Assembly (NCBI RefSeq): GCF_020085105.1
Contig: NC_058051.1
Location: 772,001-836,000, forward strand
Length of the DNA stretch: 64,000 bases
From: Siniperca chuatsi
Lineage: Eukaryota > Chordata > Actinopteri > Centrarchiformes > Sinipercidae
Reading direction: 5' to 3'
The notes below the pieces were generated by a model that searched no databases, was not told the DNA's origin, and saw nothing but the letters and a program-made list of their open reading frames with translations. The translations under genes and the position numbers were made by a program. Shown here one piece after another: positions 25,401 to 35,300 of this stretch. The stretch's first letter is position 1. Each line of letters starts with the position of its first letter.

Positions 25401-28400
25401 AGGAGCGGCGGGCAGGTAGTAGAAGCTACGGGACTCGATGATGCAGGCGGTCTGCCCTTCTCTCTCTGCTTCTCTGCTCCCTCTCTGGAGGCGAATGCTG
25501 GAGCAGGAACCGGGCTGACGCTTGTCTGTACTGAGCCGGAGCTGCGAGGGGCGCAGGCGCTCTGTCTGCGGCCAGATGAGCGGTTTCTACGCGAATGCTT
25601 GCATGACTCCTTTCTGTCTGTGTGTTTGCAGGCTCAGTTTGACTTGGCCTTTGTAGTTAGATATAAGCCAGATGAGCAGCCCTCTTTGAGACCGCACCAT
25701 GACGCCTCCACATTCACTATAAACATTGCACTCAATCAAGTGGGCCTTGAATACCAGGTGAGTGTGTTTAGAGGTTGGTAGAAATCTGACATTTCCAACA
25801 GGTAGCTCGTGGATACTCCATCCAAACGTTATTTACCCAACATATAGTTAGTTACCCATGCAATGAAATCCACCTTAAATCAGAATTTACATCACGCTGC
25901 TCAAATGATCTTTGGACAGTTGGTACAAACGTTGGCAGCTACTTTGAATAAGTAATGGGACAGTTGTGAATCACGAATGCGTCCCAATAAGTAACACAAG
26001 CCACCATGTGAACGTTTTGCACGTCTGACTTGGTGCTAGAATAAAAAAGGTCCTGTCGTATCAAGGACAGACTGGTTCACATTTACAGATTAAAACTCAG
26101 AAAATGACAAATAAAAGATGCACAGTATTATAGAAATACGGTGAATGCTGTTTAAAGGTGGAATTTGTAACAGTAAGTCAGATAACATAGCCGACATCTT
26201 GTATTTAAGGGTCAGTAATTTCCTAATGACTTCCTAGAAAGGATCACGTCATTTGGTACTAACTGGAGGGAAAGTAAATATTCATTCACTCTTCATTTAC
26301 TATCCAAAACTTTATTTTACATGTTCAGCTGACCCGTTGGTCACTGAGTAAAAGACTCACTAATGGAACAATGTCTGTTTATGGAAACTTCCCAGGAAAT
26401 TACTAGGAGTTTACAGATTTAGCAAATAAAACATCGAGTTTTACTTTCAACCAACAGCTTCAGCTTTTAATAAAGCATGGTGCTGAAATGAGAATCATAT
26501 CACTGAACGTGGAATGCCATCATATTTCTGGCATGTACGTCTACATCCCGTCATCTCTCTGTCTGCGAGTCTGTCTTCTTTGCATGACACCCAAAGCTGA
26601 AGCTAGGAGCCTTGTTTTTATTGTTGCATCCATGTTGTTTCCCTGCATCCTCGATAAACTGGACTACACAACCGGCTGTTAGTCCACGGTATTATGGGTT
26701 TGAATTGAGAAGAGTTTCTATCATTTGTGCAGCTGTTGTGATGATATATTATGTAGCGTACCTAACATTTTTGAATACTTACAGTATATGTCATATTCGA
26801 TCACTGATGAACACCAGTGGTTTTGCTTGTTATAGACCATTAACTAGAAATCACACGTATCCTACGTTCTCAAAATAAAAGCCGACATGAACGAATAAAG
26901 GCAGATTAAATTCAGTGTAATGTTTCCAGCAGCGAGTCGTGTCACACTCGGCACTTTCTCTTTTTAACACTTACACTGTTTTCATTCACTAATTATTTGT
27001 AGTTACTTCAACTTTGCAGTTTTTTCAATCACTGTTAAGCTACAGTTGATGGACGCCAGCACAGGTTTTACACAATAAAAGCCCACAAGGAAAGGGAGGG
27101 ATTGAGCTTCTTGAAGATTTTTAATGTGAAATATCTGCAGGAAGTGTTGAGTTTCACTGACAGCAGCTTTAACAGTGATCGGAAAAGCCTAAAGTAGAAG
27201 TGATTGATTAGTGAATGAGAACAGAATAAAGGCCGTTTCACACCGGGAAAAAAAAAAAAAAAAAACCAAAAATGGCGATTTTTCGCGTTCAAAGCTTTCG
27301 CACCAAGTCCGACACGAATATTCGCTTTCTGTGCGTTCCACCGATAAAATTAAAGCTTCGCACACAATCAAGCAGAGCGCTGTGCTGTGAGACCAAACGG
27401 ATCAGCCGATCAATACCCACCTCGATGAGTGTGAATGGAAGTATGACACCGACGTCTGAATCTATTGGCCGCGTCGGCAAAAGTCAGGATTTCATTGGTT
27501 GGCTCGTTTTTGTCGGAATCCTGAAATTTGCTGAAATCGAAACACCTACGAAATGCGACAGTTTCGGACTCGGTGTGGATTTATTCGCACCGATTATTCG
27601 TGTTTGGTCTGAAAAGGCCTTCAGTGTTAAATGTGACATGACTCTGTTTTGAGGAAATGTACATTATACTGAAATTATCAAGACAACAGGTAAACAGGGA
27701 GCAAGTGCTGAGTTATCTTCTGCCTTTCTTTAATATAAGCCTGCTGCAAATAAAGGCCACTATTTGAGAACTTAGTCACTGGCGTTCCTGCTGATTTCCA
27801 ACGCACGCAGTAAGCTTTTAGGTTGACGTCTCACCTTCCAGACAGCTACTGGTTCCTGTTGATTTCACTGTACTGTTAAAATCAACTTGCACAGACGTGT
27901 AATGAAGTCGCAAGCCGGAACCATTTTCAAACACCGGCCTGCTGAAAAGCACTGACAGCAAAATCTAATCAAAGCGTTTTTATACGGTTCAGTTTCATCA
28001 AACCCGAGTGAGTCCTCGTGTCGGAAGACTGCCGTTTCTTCATTTATTTATTCAGGCGTTTCTGTATCTCAAGCAAGTACAAGTTGTACAAGATGAAACC
28101 ACCAGCTGCCTGCAAGACGGCAAATCAGTGCCAGACTTTTATCACAGCAGGGAAAGCACAAGCGTTGCTAACAACATTAACTCTGTCCAAGTACAGTGAG
28201 CCACGACGCTGAAACTGAAGCAGCTGAAGGGATTGATTATAGCTTAATGTGTGAAACCACCAGCTTCTGGTAGTCGCACTGACGCAAACCGGACCAAACC
28301 CACTGAGAAACTGTAAATATCCACTTTTATATAATTATACAATTAAAATCAGTTCACATGAGCACGTTTGGAACGAGGTGTTGATTAACCGTTAACCTCA

Positions 28401-29215
28401 GACAGAAGGACACTTCTCCACTGCAGGAGCTTAACAACCTGGAGGTCCTCATGGACTCGACGAACCAGGACACTTCAGATCTCACAGAACTGCAACTGTG
28501 TCGAGGGTTTGTGTAAATGCATTCTTAACCAGCTTAACTAGCTTTCAACCAGATCTCATGGTCTTCATCTGCATATGGAGTTTGCTCACCAGAAGAAAGT
28601 CTGCTGATGAAAACCTTGAGATAATGACAATAATGATAAAACCTTTATTTTTTTAGCACTTTTCAAAAACACAGTTGCTTCACGGTAAGACGTGTGGTTG
28701 AAAGCTGAGGAAAAATAGCCAGTAAGTGGACATTGAGCCAGGTAAATATTGTCAAACTATGTTGTTTTTTATGTGCTGTTTGGTAGGCGAGCGCATTAGG
28801 ATCCTTTATTTTTCTGTAATCGTGTCTCACGTGTCGTGTCCAGCGCTGGTGGTGCAGCAGGAGCAGGTGATCGCTGTCGGGGCGTTTGTTGTAAGTTCCT
28901 GCAGTGGAAAGGTTTCTCACGAGTTAACTTGCTCGGGAAACTCCCCAAACCTCGAGTTAAATTCGTTAGAAAGGCACTTAAGGCTGATTTAAACGTGGCT
29001 AAAAGCGGCAGCAGGCGGTCCTTCAGGTGTCGTGACGATGTGTTGTGTTGTGACTGCAGGGTGGAGGATGCAGGTTCCTCCGCTACGACTGCTCCATTCA
29101 GGCTCCTCGTAAAGGCTGGGCCCTCATGCACCCGGGCCGCCTCACCCACTACCACGAAGGCCTGCCGACCACCGCCGGGGTCCGGTACATCGCGGTGTCC
29201 TTCGTGGATCCCTGA
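13447..29215 (+). CDS. plod1: Procollagen-lysine 5-dioxygenase 1 (lysyl hydroxylase 1)
   Basis: Complete gene. Exons: 13447-13537, 14562-14653, 14819-14952, 15446-15609, 16270-16382, 17005-17068, 18200-18297, 18859-18960, 19089-19220, 20318-20439, 20524-20628, 20755-20880, 21553-21694, 21858-21971, 22713-22778, 22928-23032, 23207-23353, then 25268-25393 or 25632-25757, then 29060-29215. With one copy of exon 18 the product is 732 aa (human about 727). It has a signal peptide ([15 protein letters not shown]), glycosyltransferase-like and accessory domains, and a C-terminal 2-oxoglutarate/Fe(II) domain. The iron site is HHD at about 661-663 plus the His in LTHYHEGLP; Arg in [11 protein letters not shown] should bind 2-oxoglutarate. 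The enzyme hydroxylates collagen lysines in the ER before cross-linking. The frame is intact. Oddities: exon 18 is duplicated and intron 11 seems to have a GC donor. Teleost a/b co-orthologue not resolved. Confidence 0.95.
16485..16978. mobile_element. Palindromic MITE-like element, copy A (plod1 intron 5)
   Basis: The core reads CTCAGCACTTTCTGCGCAGA, then AGGCTTTTAATTTGAAACATCTGCAGGAAGTGCTGAG about 80 bases later, so the two arms are reverse complements. Flanks match the other copies (GACGCCTCCACGTTTTCTGATCTG here; AGAAGCCTCCGTGTTTTCTGATCTG in copy E). No coding capacity seen. Ends approximate. Confidence 0.75.
18173..18195 (+). repeat. (TG)n tract abutting the plod1 exon 7 acceptor
   Basis: TG dinucleotides run to four bases before the exon and end in CCAG. 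They occupy the place of a normal pyrimidine tract. UG repeats are known binding sites for splicing factors such as TDP-43 and CELF proteins; an effect here is inference. Confidence 0.9.
19880..20200. repeat. Probable interspersed repeat (plod1 intron 9)
   Basis: GGCAACAGGGGAAGGACCCAGG, 'GGGCCGGTTATATACGGCAGGGCTGACACGGG' in pieces and GAGTCAGGTGACTGGGGCAGG resemble a GC-rich repeat I have often seen in fish introns. Assignment is from memory only; class unknown. Confidence 0.35.
20629..20634 (+). promoter_or_regulatory. Non-canonical GC 5' splice site of plod1 intron 11
   Basis: GCAAGT directly after CAAAACCT. Only this donor keeps the frame into exon 12 and gives [13 protein letters not shown], which aligns without a gap to the human QQNKNVIAP segment as I recall it. 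The nearest GT, at 20633, shifts the frame. Confidence 0.75.
21050..21440. mobile_element. Palindromic MITE-like element, copy B (plod1 intron 12)
   Basis: Core arms are AACACTTCCTGTACGTGTTTC and AACATCTGTGCAGGAAGTGAC, separated by a GAAAGGGAAGGATTATG loop shared with copies C and D. Limits approximate. Confidence 0.7.
24085..24740. mobile_element. Palindromic MITE-like element, copy C (plod1 intron 17)
   Basis: The best palindrome of the family: CAACACTTCCTGCAGATGTT before, and CTAATTTGAAACATCTGAGCAGGAAG after, a short loop with CAGGAAAGGGAGGAATTATG. The arms extend outward: GCTACTGTCAAAGATG pairs with the complement of CATTGACAGTAGC. The left edge has CTCAAATAAAAGGTGG. No open frame of interest. 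Confidence 0.75.
25268..25393 (+). other. plod1: plod1 exon 18A (alternative copy of the catalytic exon)
   Basis: Exactly 126 nt, phase 0 at both ends, acceptor TCATCAG and donor GTAAAT. Encodes 42 aa beginning [17 protein letters not shown] and including [19 protein letters not shown]. It keeps the HHD iron ligands. It is 30/42 identical to exon 18B, and its NFVVRY and INVALN features look more like PLOD2/PLOD3 than canonical PLOD1, judged from memory. It precedes 18B by a 238-nt intron. Using it in place of 18B would change substrate-side residues while keeping the active site. Confidence 0.85.
25632..25757 (+). other. plod1: plod1 exon 18B (canonical catalytic exon)
   Basis: 126 nt, phase 0 at both ends, acceptor GTTTGCAG and donor GTGAGT. 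Encodes [20 protein letters not shown] then [22 protein letters not shown], essentially the vertebrate PLOD1 sequence. Splices to the terminal exon at 29060 ([11 protein letters not shown]). Confidence 0.92.
26865..27775. mobile_element. Palindromic MITE-like element, copy D (plod1 intron 18)
   Basis: The left edge GTTCTCAAAATAAAAGCC pairs with the right edge GGCCACTATTTGAGAAC as a terminal inverted repeat. The internal core carries AAAGGGAGGGATTGAGC and ATATCTGCAGGAAGTGTTG. The copy is lengthened by a nested insertion at 27225-27621. It is the most complete copy and best defines the family's ends. Confidence 0.75.
27225..27621. mobile_element. Nested MITE, possibly PIF/Harbinger-type
   Basis: The left end AAAGGCCGTTTCACACC and the reverse complement of the right end, AAGGCCTTTTCAGACC, form a terminal inverted repeat. 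CAG flanks both sides (27222-27224 and 27622-27624), and sister copies read AAAACAGTGTTAG without interruption at this point. A 3-bp CAG duplication would fit PIF-Harbinger target choice (CWG or TWA). No transposase; about 397 bp including a poly(A)-like run at 27247-27265. Confidence 0.6.
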
Positions 29216-29794
29216 ACTCCCGAAGACGGCACGCATCACGGGCTGGTCCAGACCACGCAGGTCCTGCAGCATCACAGCTGTGACCGTTTCTCTTTTCATT
29301 CCTGCAGCTGCTTGTTTTAATGTTATTTTGTTTCTGTCTCACTTAAACAATTACATGCAGTTTGTGACTTTGTTGGGCCTCCGTCAGTCAGCGCTCTGAC
29401 GTAATGAAACATAACGTGTCAGAGGAGAACTGGGTCCAAAGTAACGCTTCATTCAGACCTCCACACACGACTTGGTTTTAAGTGTTTGTGACGCAGACTA
29501 GCACAGTGTTACTAATGTAGTCAAGGCTGGAGTTTCAACCAGGCCAAGGGGGCCCTGGGGCCCCACACCTCCAAGGGTCTGAAAGGTTCAGGTTAGTGCT
29601 AACAGGTTTGGGAATGTGCACCACTTCATCCCAGTAACAACAGAAGGGCCTCATAAAGCAGTGATGATGATTATTATTATTATTATGTCCTGGTGAGGCA
29701 TTTTCTTGTGAAGGGCTCCTGTGATGTACTTTTAATGCCCCTAATGGGTTAATAACCAGGTACCTGTTGGGTAACTTGTGCAGGTAAAACATTA

Positions 29795-29980
29795 AAGTTG
29801 AACTCCACCCATTTTCCACCTCAGCGTCTGTCTCCAGGTGTCTCCAGGTGTCGGGCAGTTCTGCTGCAGATGTTTTAAAGCAGTATAAAGCCTTTAGTGT
29901 CTCAGAGGGAGGGACCATACAACTGTCAGGGGAAGAGGTGCACTGTGGGTAATGTAGGCGCCAGGTTTTGAAGAAGAATG
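29795..29980. repeat. Dispersed repeat, copy 2 (plod1 3' UTR or flank)
   Basis: Near-identical to parts of 5779-6090 (GTGTCTCCAGGTGTCGGGCA, GAAGAGGTGCACTGTGGGTA), with an internal deletion relative to that copy. Lies about 600 bases after the plod1 stop codon. Confidence 0.8.
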
Positions 29981-30562
29981 TGTGGAGTGTGTGAGTGAGG
30001 TGACTCTTAACACATAAAAGCATGTAATACTGTTCTGACAGATTATCTTACTAATCGTTAATAATGAAAAGGCTCACACACTGGACGCGTTACTTTAGTC
30101 CCAGTTCTAAACTAACTTCCTGAACAATGTCGCCTTTTTGAAGAACAGAGTAGCTCACTTGGATCAGTGTCCGTTTATAAACGGCAGTCTTACATCAGAG
30201 ATTATAATTCTCCATCCAGCTGTGGGAGGAACGAGCTGCTGCTGTCATCATGTGGTCCTGGTCCTGGTCCTGGTCCCGGTCGGTCTGTGGTGTGAATCAA
30301 TAATGCCTCTGATCCTGTTGTGCCTTGAGCTGGACTTCTCTCAGGAAATCAGCAAGAGTTCAGCTTAGACGTTTCATGCTTATGTTTGTGAAAAACCTTT
30401 ATGTTGTTGTACTTTACTTCCCTAACCAAAGCTGTTCTGCTCTAATTCTCTCTGGAACTGAGACACTCAAAGCCTGTCGAGACTATTATATTTATTTTTT
30501 TATATTTTCCCTCACTGATGTTGGTCGCACAGTTTCTACCGGTGTGCTTTGAACGCAACCTG

Positions 30563-30568
30563 AATAAA
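30563..30568 (+). terminator. Poly(A) signal candidate, plod1
   Basis: First AATAAA on the plus strand after the plod1 stop codon, 1.35 kb downstream. Confidence 0.5.
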
Positions 30569-30569
30569 A

Positions 30570-32118
30570 CAGTGGACCCGCCTGAACTGAACGTCTCTGT
30601 CAGACATCTTTACCTGAACAACCCTCTCAGGTGTGGAAGCAGTTAGCGATTCGAATCTTAGAAGCGACTGAATACTAACTGTGAAATTTAATCACTACTG
30701 AATTCTTAATGTGAGCTGGAGTGCAGGACTTTCACGTCCGTTACATCCGAGTTCACACGGTGCTGAATAAGCCCGTCGCCGCCAGTTTTTAACTCTGGTG
30801 TCTGTGGCGACATCACTGCGCTGGCGCACCGGTAGTGATGCGTTTTACGTCAGCCAGCAGTGATTGGTTAGGTTTGGAAGCGGGGAGCAACCCAGAGCCA
30901 CGTAGAGAGCTCCGCAGTCCGCCATTACTGTAAACACACAAACAGGACGTTTGTTATCGAGCTGTTTATCTTCTTCATTATGATTGTTAATGTGCTTTGA
31001 CTGTATCTTATGCAGCCAATAAGCCGCTTGAATGTTATTGAACAGAGTCTGACAAGCGTTCAGCGCTGCAGCTTTAAATTTAAATGTATAATACTGAAAT
31101 ATTTGAAACCATCTGAATCTTACAAGTCAGTTTCAAGTTGGACAAGTACGAAAACTCATCCAGTTAATATCTATTTCACGGTTCACAATATTCAAGATCT
31201 ATATTTTAATTTGAGCTCAAAAAGCTCGTTTCAGATCAAGTTAGATCACATGACCAGGTAAGTTTGAGTTTGTCCACGTCTCTACATGCAGCTGAAACTC
31301 ACTAGAGACACGACACTGTTCTCACATTTCCATTCGATATATTATCAAAAATATTGATTATAGCTGCTTTTAGAGTTCAGTAGTGATTCACAGTGAGATA
31401 TTCGCTTAAGATTAAACACTTGATGACCAGTCTTGATTAGTTTCAGCCATAGTGCCGTCAGAACCGCCCCGGGACCGCCGGTCCTCTGCACAGAGCAGAT
31501 TACACTGATCTGCTGCTGCGAGTCCGTCTGCAGTAAACCTACAGAAAGAGCGGCTGCCTCGAGGGTTTCTTTATTCTGCAGGTAACACTGAACCAGTCAG
31601 CGCCTGGAGTTCAGTGCAGCCTACATCTTATAAAACATGTGAAATTAATATTCGCACTATTTTCACTGCACATTTCTTTGTTTGGTAGAAGACTTCACAG
31701 CCAGGTTGGGTAACACGTTGCAGGTTTAAAGGCCCTCAGTTTAGTCAAACCTGATTTAGTCCAGGTTTCAGGCTGCTGAATGAACCCGCTAAGGGCCCGA
31801 TGACTCCGTTTCTGCCACTCTGAAGCGGTGACTTGCACAAGCACAAATTTAGGGAAGCGCACACAAAGATATAATAAAAATAAATACATTAAAAATAAAG
31901 TCATTTAAGCTAGATTTCAAGTGAGGGCCTCAAGATTGTGGCTGTAAGGCGCTTTAATACTGTACGCACAACTGAAGTTAAAATAACCAACAAACTGAAC
32001 CCGGAGCCTTCTGGGGCCCCTCGAGTATCGGGCCCCTGGGGAATTGGCTTCCCTGTAATCCACCAATGACCACAGTGTTTGTGACATCAGCGCGCACACA
32101 CGGTAAGATTTTATCAGT
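30570..32118. other. Intergenic between convergent plod1 and tpx2
   Basis: AT-rich, no exon-like segment seen. A GGGGCCCC-rich patch at about 32010-32040 resembles other such patches in the window. Confidence 0.55.
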
Positions 32119-32124
32119 TTTATT
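32119..32124 (-). terminator. Poly(A) signal, tpx2
   Basis: TTTATT on the plus strand (AATAAA on the minus strand), about 220 bases past the tpx2 stop codon. Confidence 0.6.
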
Positions 32125-32342
32125 TGAAAGAGTTAAAAGTTATTAGCAAGAAGAGGGAGATAGAGAATATACAGCACGTGGTTAAAATCTAAAGCTCAAC
32201 ATGGAACTGACAGAAAAAACATCTATTTACAACTTTACAGCCAGTTTGCTACTGACGGCCTGAAGCGGAGGTCAAAGTTCATTTCAGAGCTTCTGCCAAA
32301 CATGCGGATTCGTACGGAGCGGAGCGAGGCGAGGCGGGCGGC

Positions 32343-35300
32343 TCACAGGCGGAAGCGGTCGGAGAAGTTGGGTGACTGGGGGACTGTGAGGGGAACTTCG
32401 CTCTTCTTCACCGCTACAGGTTTGTAGTGTCTGATGGGTTGAGCCTTGTGAACCTGCAGGAGGAGGAGGAGGAGGAGAGCGACGTCAGACTAATACGACA
32501 CAATGAAGCCTTACAGATTTGATTTTGCCTCTTATTGTTACTTTAAAAATCTCTACATTGTTCTTTCCTCCTGTGGGGGGGAAACCTGTTTGAAAACCAC
32601 TGCTGTAAAGAAACAATGCAGAGCTGAAAGAGCAACTTGACTAAACGTTTGAGCGGTAACTGATTCATAACTCGTAATCCCAGTTAATCCCTCTTTCCCA
32701 TGAGCCCTTTCTCTGCAGCGACCTGTTCTTGCCGCATCCTGGCGACCTCGTCCTTCTCCCTCTGCTCCTTCTCTCGTCTCTGCTCCTCCTCCATGAGCGC
32801 CCTGAGAGCCTCCTTCTCATTGGCCAGCTGCTCGTACTCCTGCCGCTCCCGGGCGCGCCGCTCCGTCGACAGCTCGAAGGCCTCCACAACTGTAGAAGAA
32901 TTAATGCCTTCTCAGAGTGCCGTGATGGGGTGGTGAGGGCGACAGAACACAGGGAGTTACACAACGCTGACGAGCACTTCAGCGTCCGAGCAGAGCGCTG
33001 AAGCCTCTTCAGGAGCTCACACACACACGTAAACACAGTGATAATGCAGTCATATCAGTAATATTGAAGTATGTTTTCTGAGTGCAGTGGAAACTCTACA
33101 TGCAAGTTCATCCGGCTCTTTGTCTCAATCACACGCCATGAAGCGTTTTCTCCCTCAGCTGATCTGAAGCCGTCATATAAACTCGCTTCAAGCTACAATT
33201 TGAGTCCAGTCCAGCCATTTGGACACAAATCAGGAGAAACATGCAGCTCTTCACTTTGTAATGCTTGTACACGGCCCAAAGGGATCGTGCGACCTGCAAT
33301 TTTAAAGGTCTCGTGTTTCTTATTGTCAACAAAGCCACGTGCAGACCCAAACCAACAATAATTTGGGGGCCGCACGATTGAGATGTGATCACGATCCCGT
33401 TTCAGGCCTCTAAGCGATCATTATTAATCAGACAGATCTGTGACGTCAAAACACACGTAACTCCCTAAACTGCATCAAATGACACGTGTGTGTTGCTGCA
33501 CAGGACGTCGATGCAAATACAGCTAATGTGTCAGACGAGTAAAATGCAGCCGAAGAAAAAGCTTCAAACAGCAGCTGGAGATCAAATCCTTTGTAGCAAC
33601 TCAATGTGGACTGCAATAAGTTTTATTAAAGTCATTCTGACTCCACAACAGACGCACTATTTCCTCCTGTTCGAGGAAACTACAGTGAGCAGCTGCTTGA
33701 GGAAGTTACTGAGCCTTTCTTCCTCCTTTAAAACAAACAAGGAGGTAGGAAGTCTCAGTACTGAGACGGACTAACCCATTGTAAACAATAACCATCAGAT
33801 AATGCCAGTTTATCCCAAGCTGCCCGGAGCCGTGCAGTAGTTTTAATAAGTCTGTTTACTGGAACCATGTTTGAGGTGTCAGCCAATCAGAAATGTGCAC
33901 GTTCCACGGCCATGTTACCAGCATCAGTGAGTCACAGGTCTGGGCGGTCGTGGTGCAGTCTTACCCACTGTAGCCCGGCTCTCCTTTTTGGGCTGGAAAG
34001 GCTCTTTGTGAGTGACCGTGTTGGGCCTGGCTTTGAATATCGCTGCTTCCTCCTGTTGCTTCTGCTCCTCTTTCACCTGCAAGGCACAGAGGTCGTGTTT
34101 GAACGCCACGGCGGAGACGTTTATTGTCGAGAATAGAAACCGCTCAGGGGCAGACCCTGTCGTACCATCTGTTCCCAGCGACTGCTCCTCACGGCCCCCC
34201 GTTCATCCAGCAGCAGCTTAAAGGGTTCAGGTCTCGTGGGCTCCAGCTTCTTCTTCTCTGGGAGGACCACCGTGTCGAAGTCTGGCAGCGGCTGGGCCTT
34301 GAACTGTGGTACCTGCAAACGTTCAGAGGGAACACGAGAAAGCGATTTAACAGTTGTGCCTTTATTCTGAGGCGTAAGACCGCAGGTTCTGGAGGTGTGA
34401 CTCCACCTCTTCGTTGCGCTTCTCCTCCAGCCTCTTCTCTTTCAGCGCCCTCCTCTCTCGTTCCCTCTCTTCAAAGGAAAGGGGCAGACCTCCACGTGGT
34501 GGTTCTCTTGTAGCCGGGGCTGGAAAGGGAGGCCAAAGTGAGGCACGGGCGGGGCCTTGATTGGCGAGGGCCGTTTTACCTGAACAAGAGACACCGGGTT
34601 TCAGGTGATTTACATGGGGATGGGTGGGGTGATGGGGAAAAGAGCTGAGCAGCACCAGGTGTGTTCTTACTTCCTCCACCTTGGGCTCCATATGAACCCT
34701 CTTCTTGAGGACAAACGCTGGAGACTCCGGCACAGTCGGATGCACAACTTTCTTCTCTGGCAGTCCCTGTTGACGGGAGGAAATCGTTGGTTTACTAAAT
34801 TCATATGTAGAAATAACCGTCTCCTCTCAAAGCAGTAAAAACCAAGCCAGCTTTGGTGGAAACCCTCGGATTTGACACTGAACTTTCGGCGGCAGGATTT
34901 AAACTCACCACTACTCCTTCCAGGATCTTTTTGGGCAGAGGCTGGGATTTAAAGGTGTGCGGCTTCTCTTCACCTTCGGGCTTCTTGGTGGCCTGTCTCT
35001 CCTGGAGCCTTTTTTCAATCTGCAGCTCGAAGCCTTCGGGTACAGTGGGTTCCTTCACGGCCGGCTTCTTCAGGCCCTCTGCACTCTCCAATATCTTCCT
35101 GTTCAGCTCCAGGGCCTTGAATTTAAACCTGTGATTAAAAAACACATTGTTAATAGAAGTAAACTCCTACAGGAAGGCGCTGTGGAGTCCAGACATCTCC
35201 GTGTCTTGGAGCTCTGATGGTGAAGTCTATGAAATGTCCAGATATTAGCCGTGTAAGTAACAAGTAGAGCAGATATATTTATGATGCTGAGAGTCGGGGG

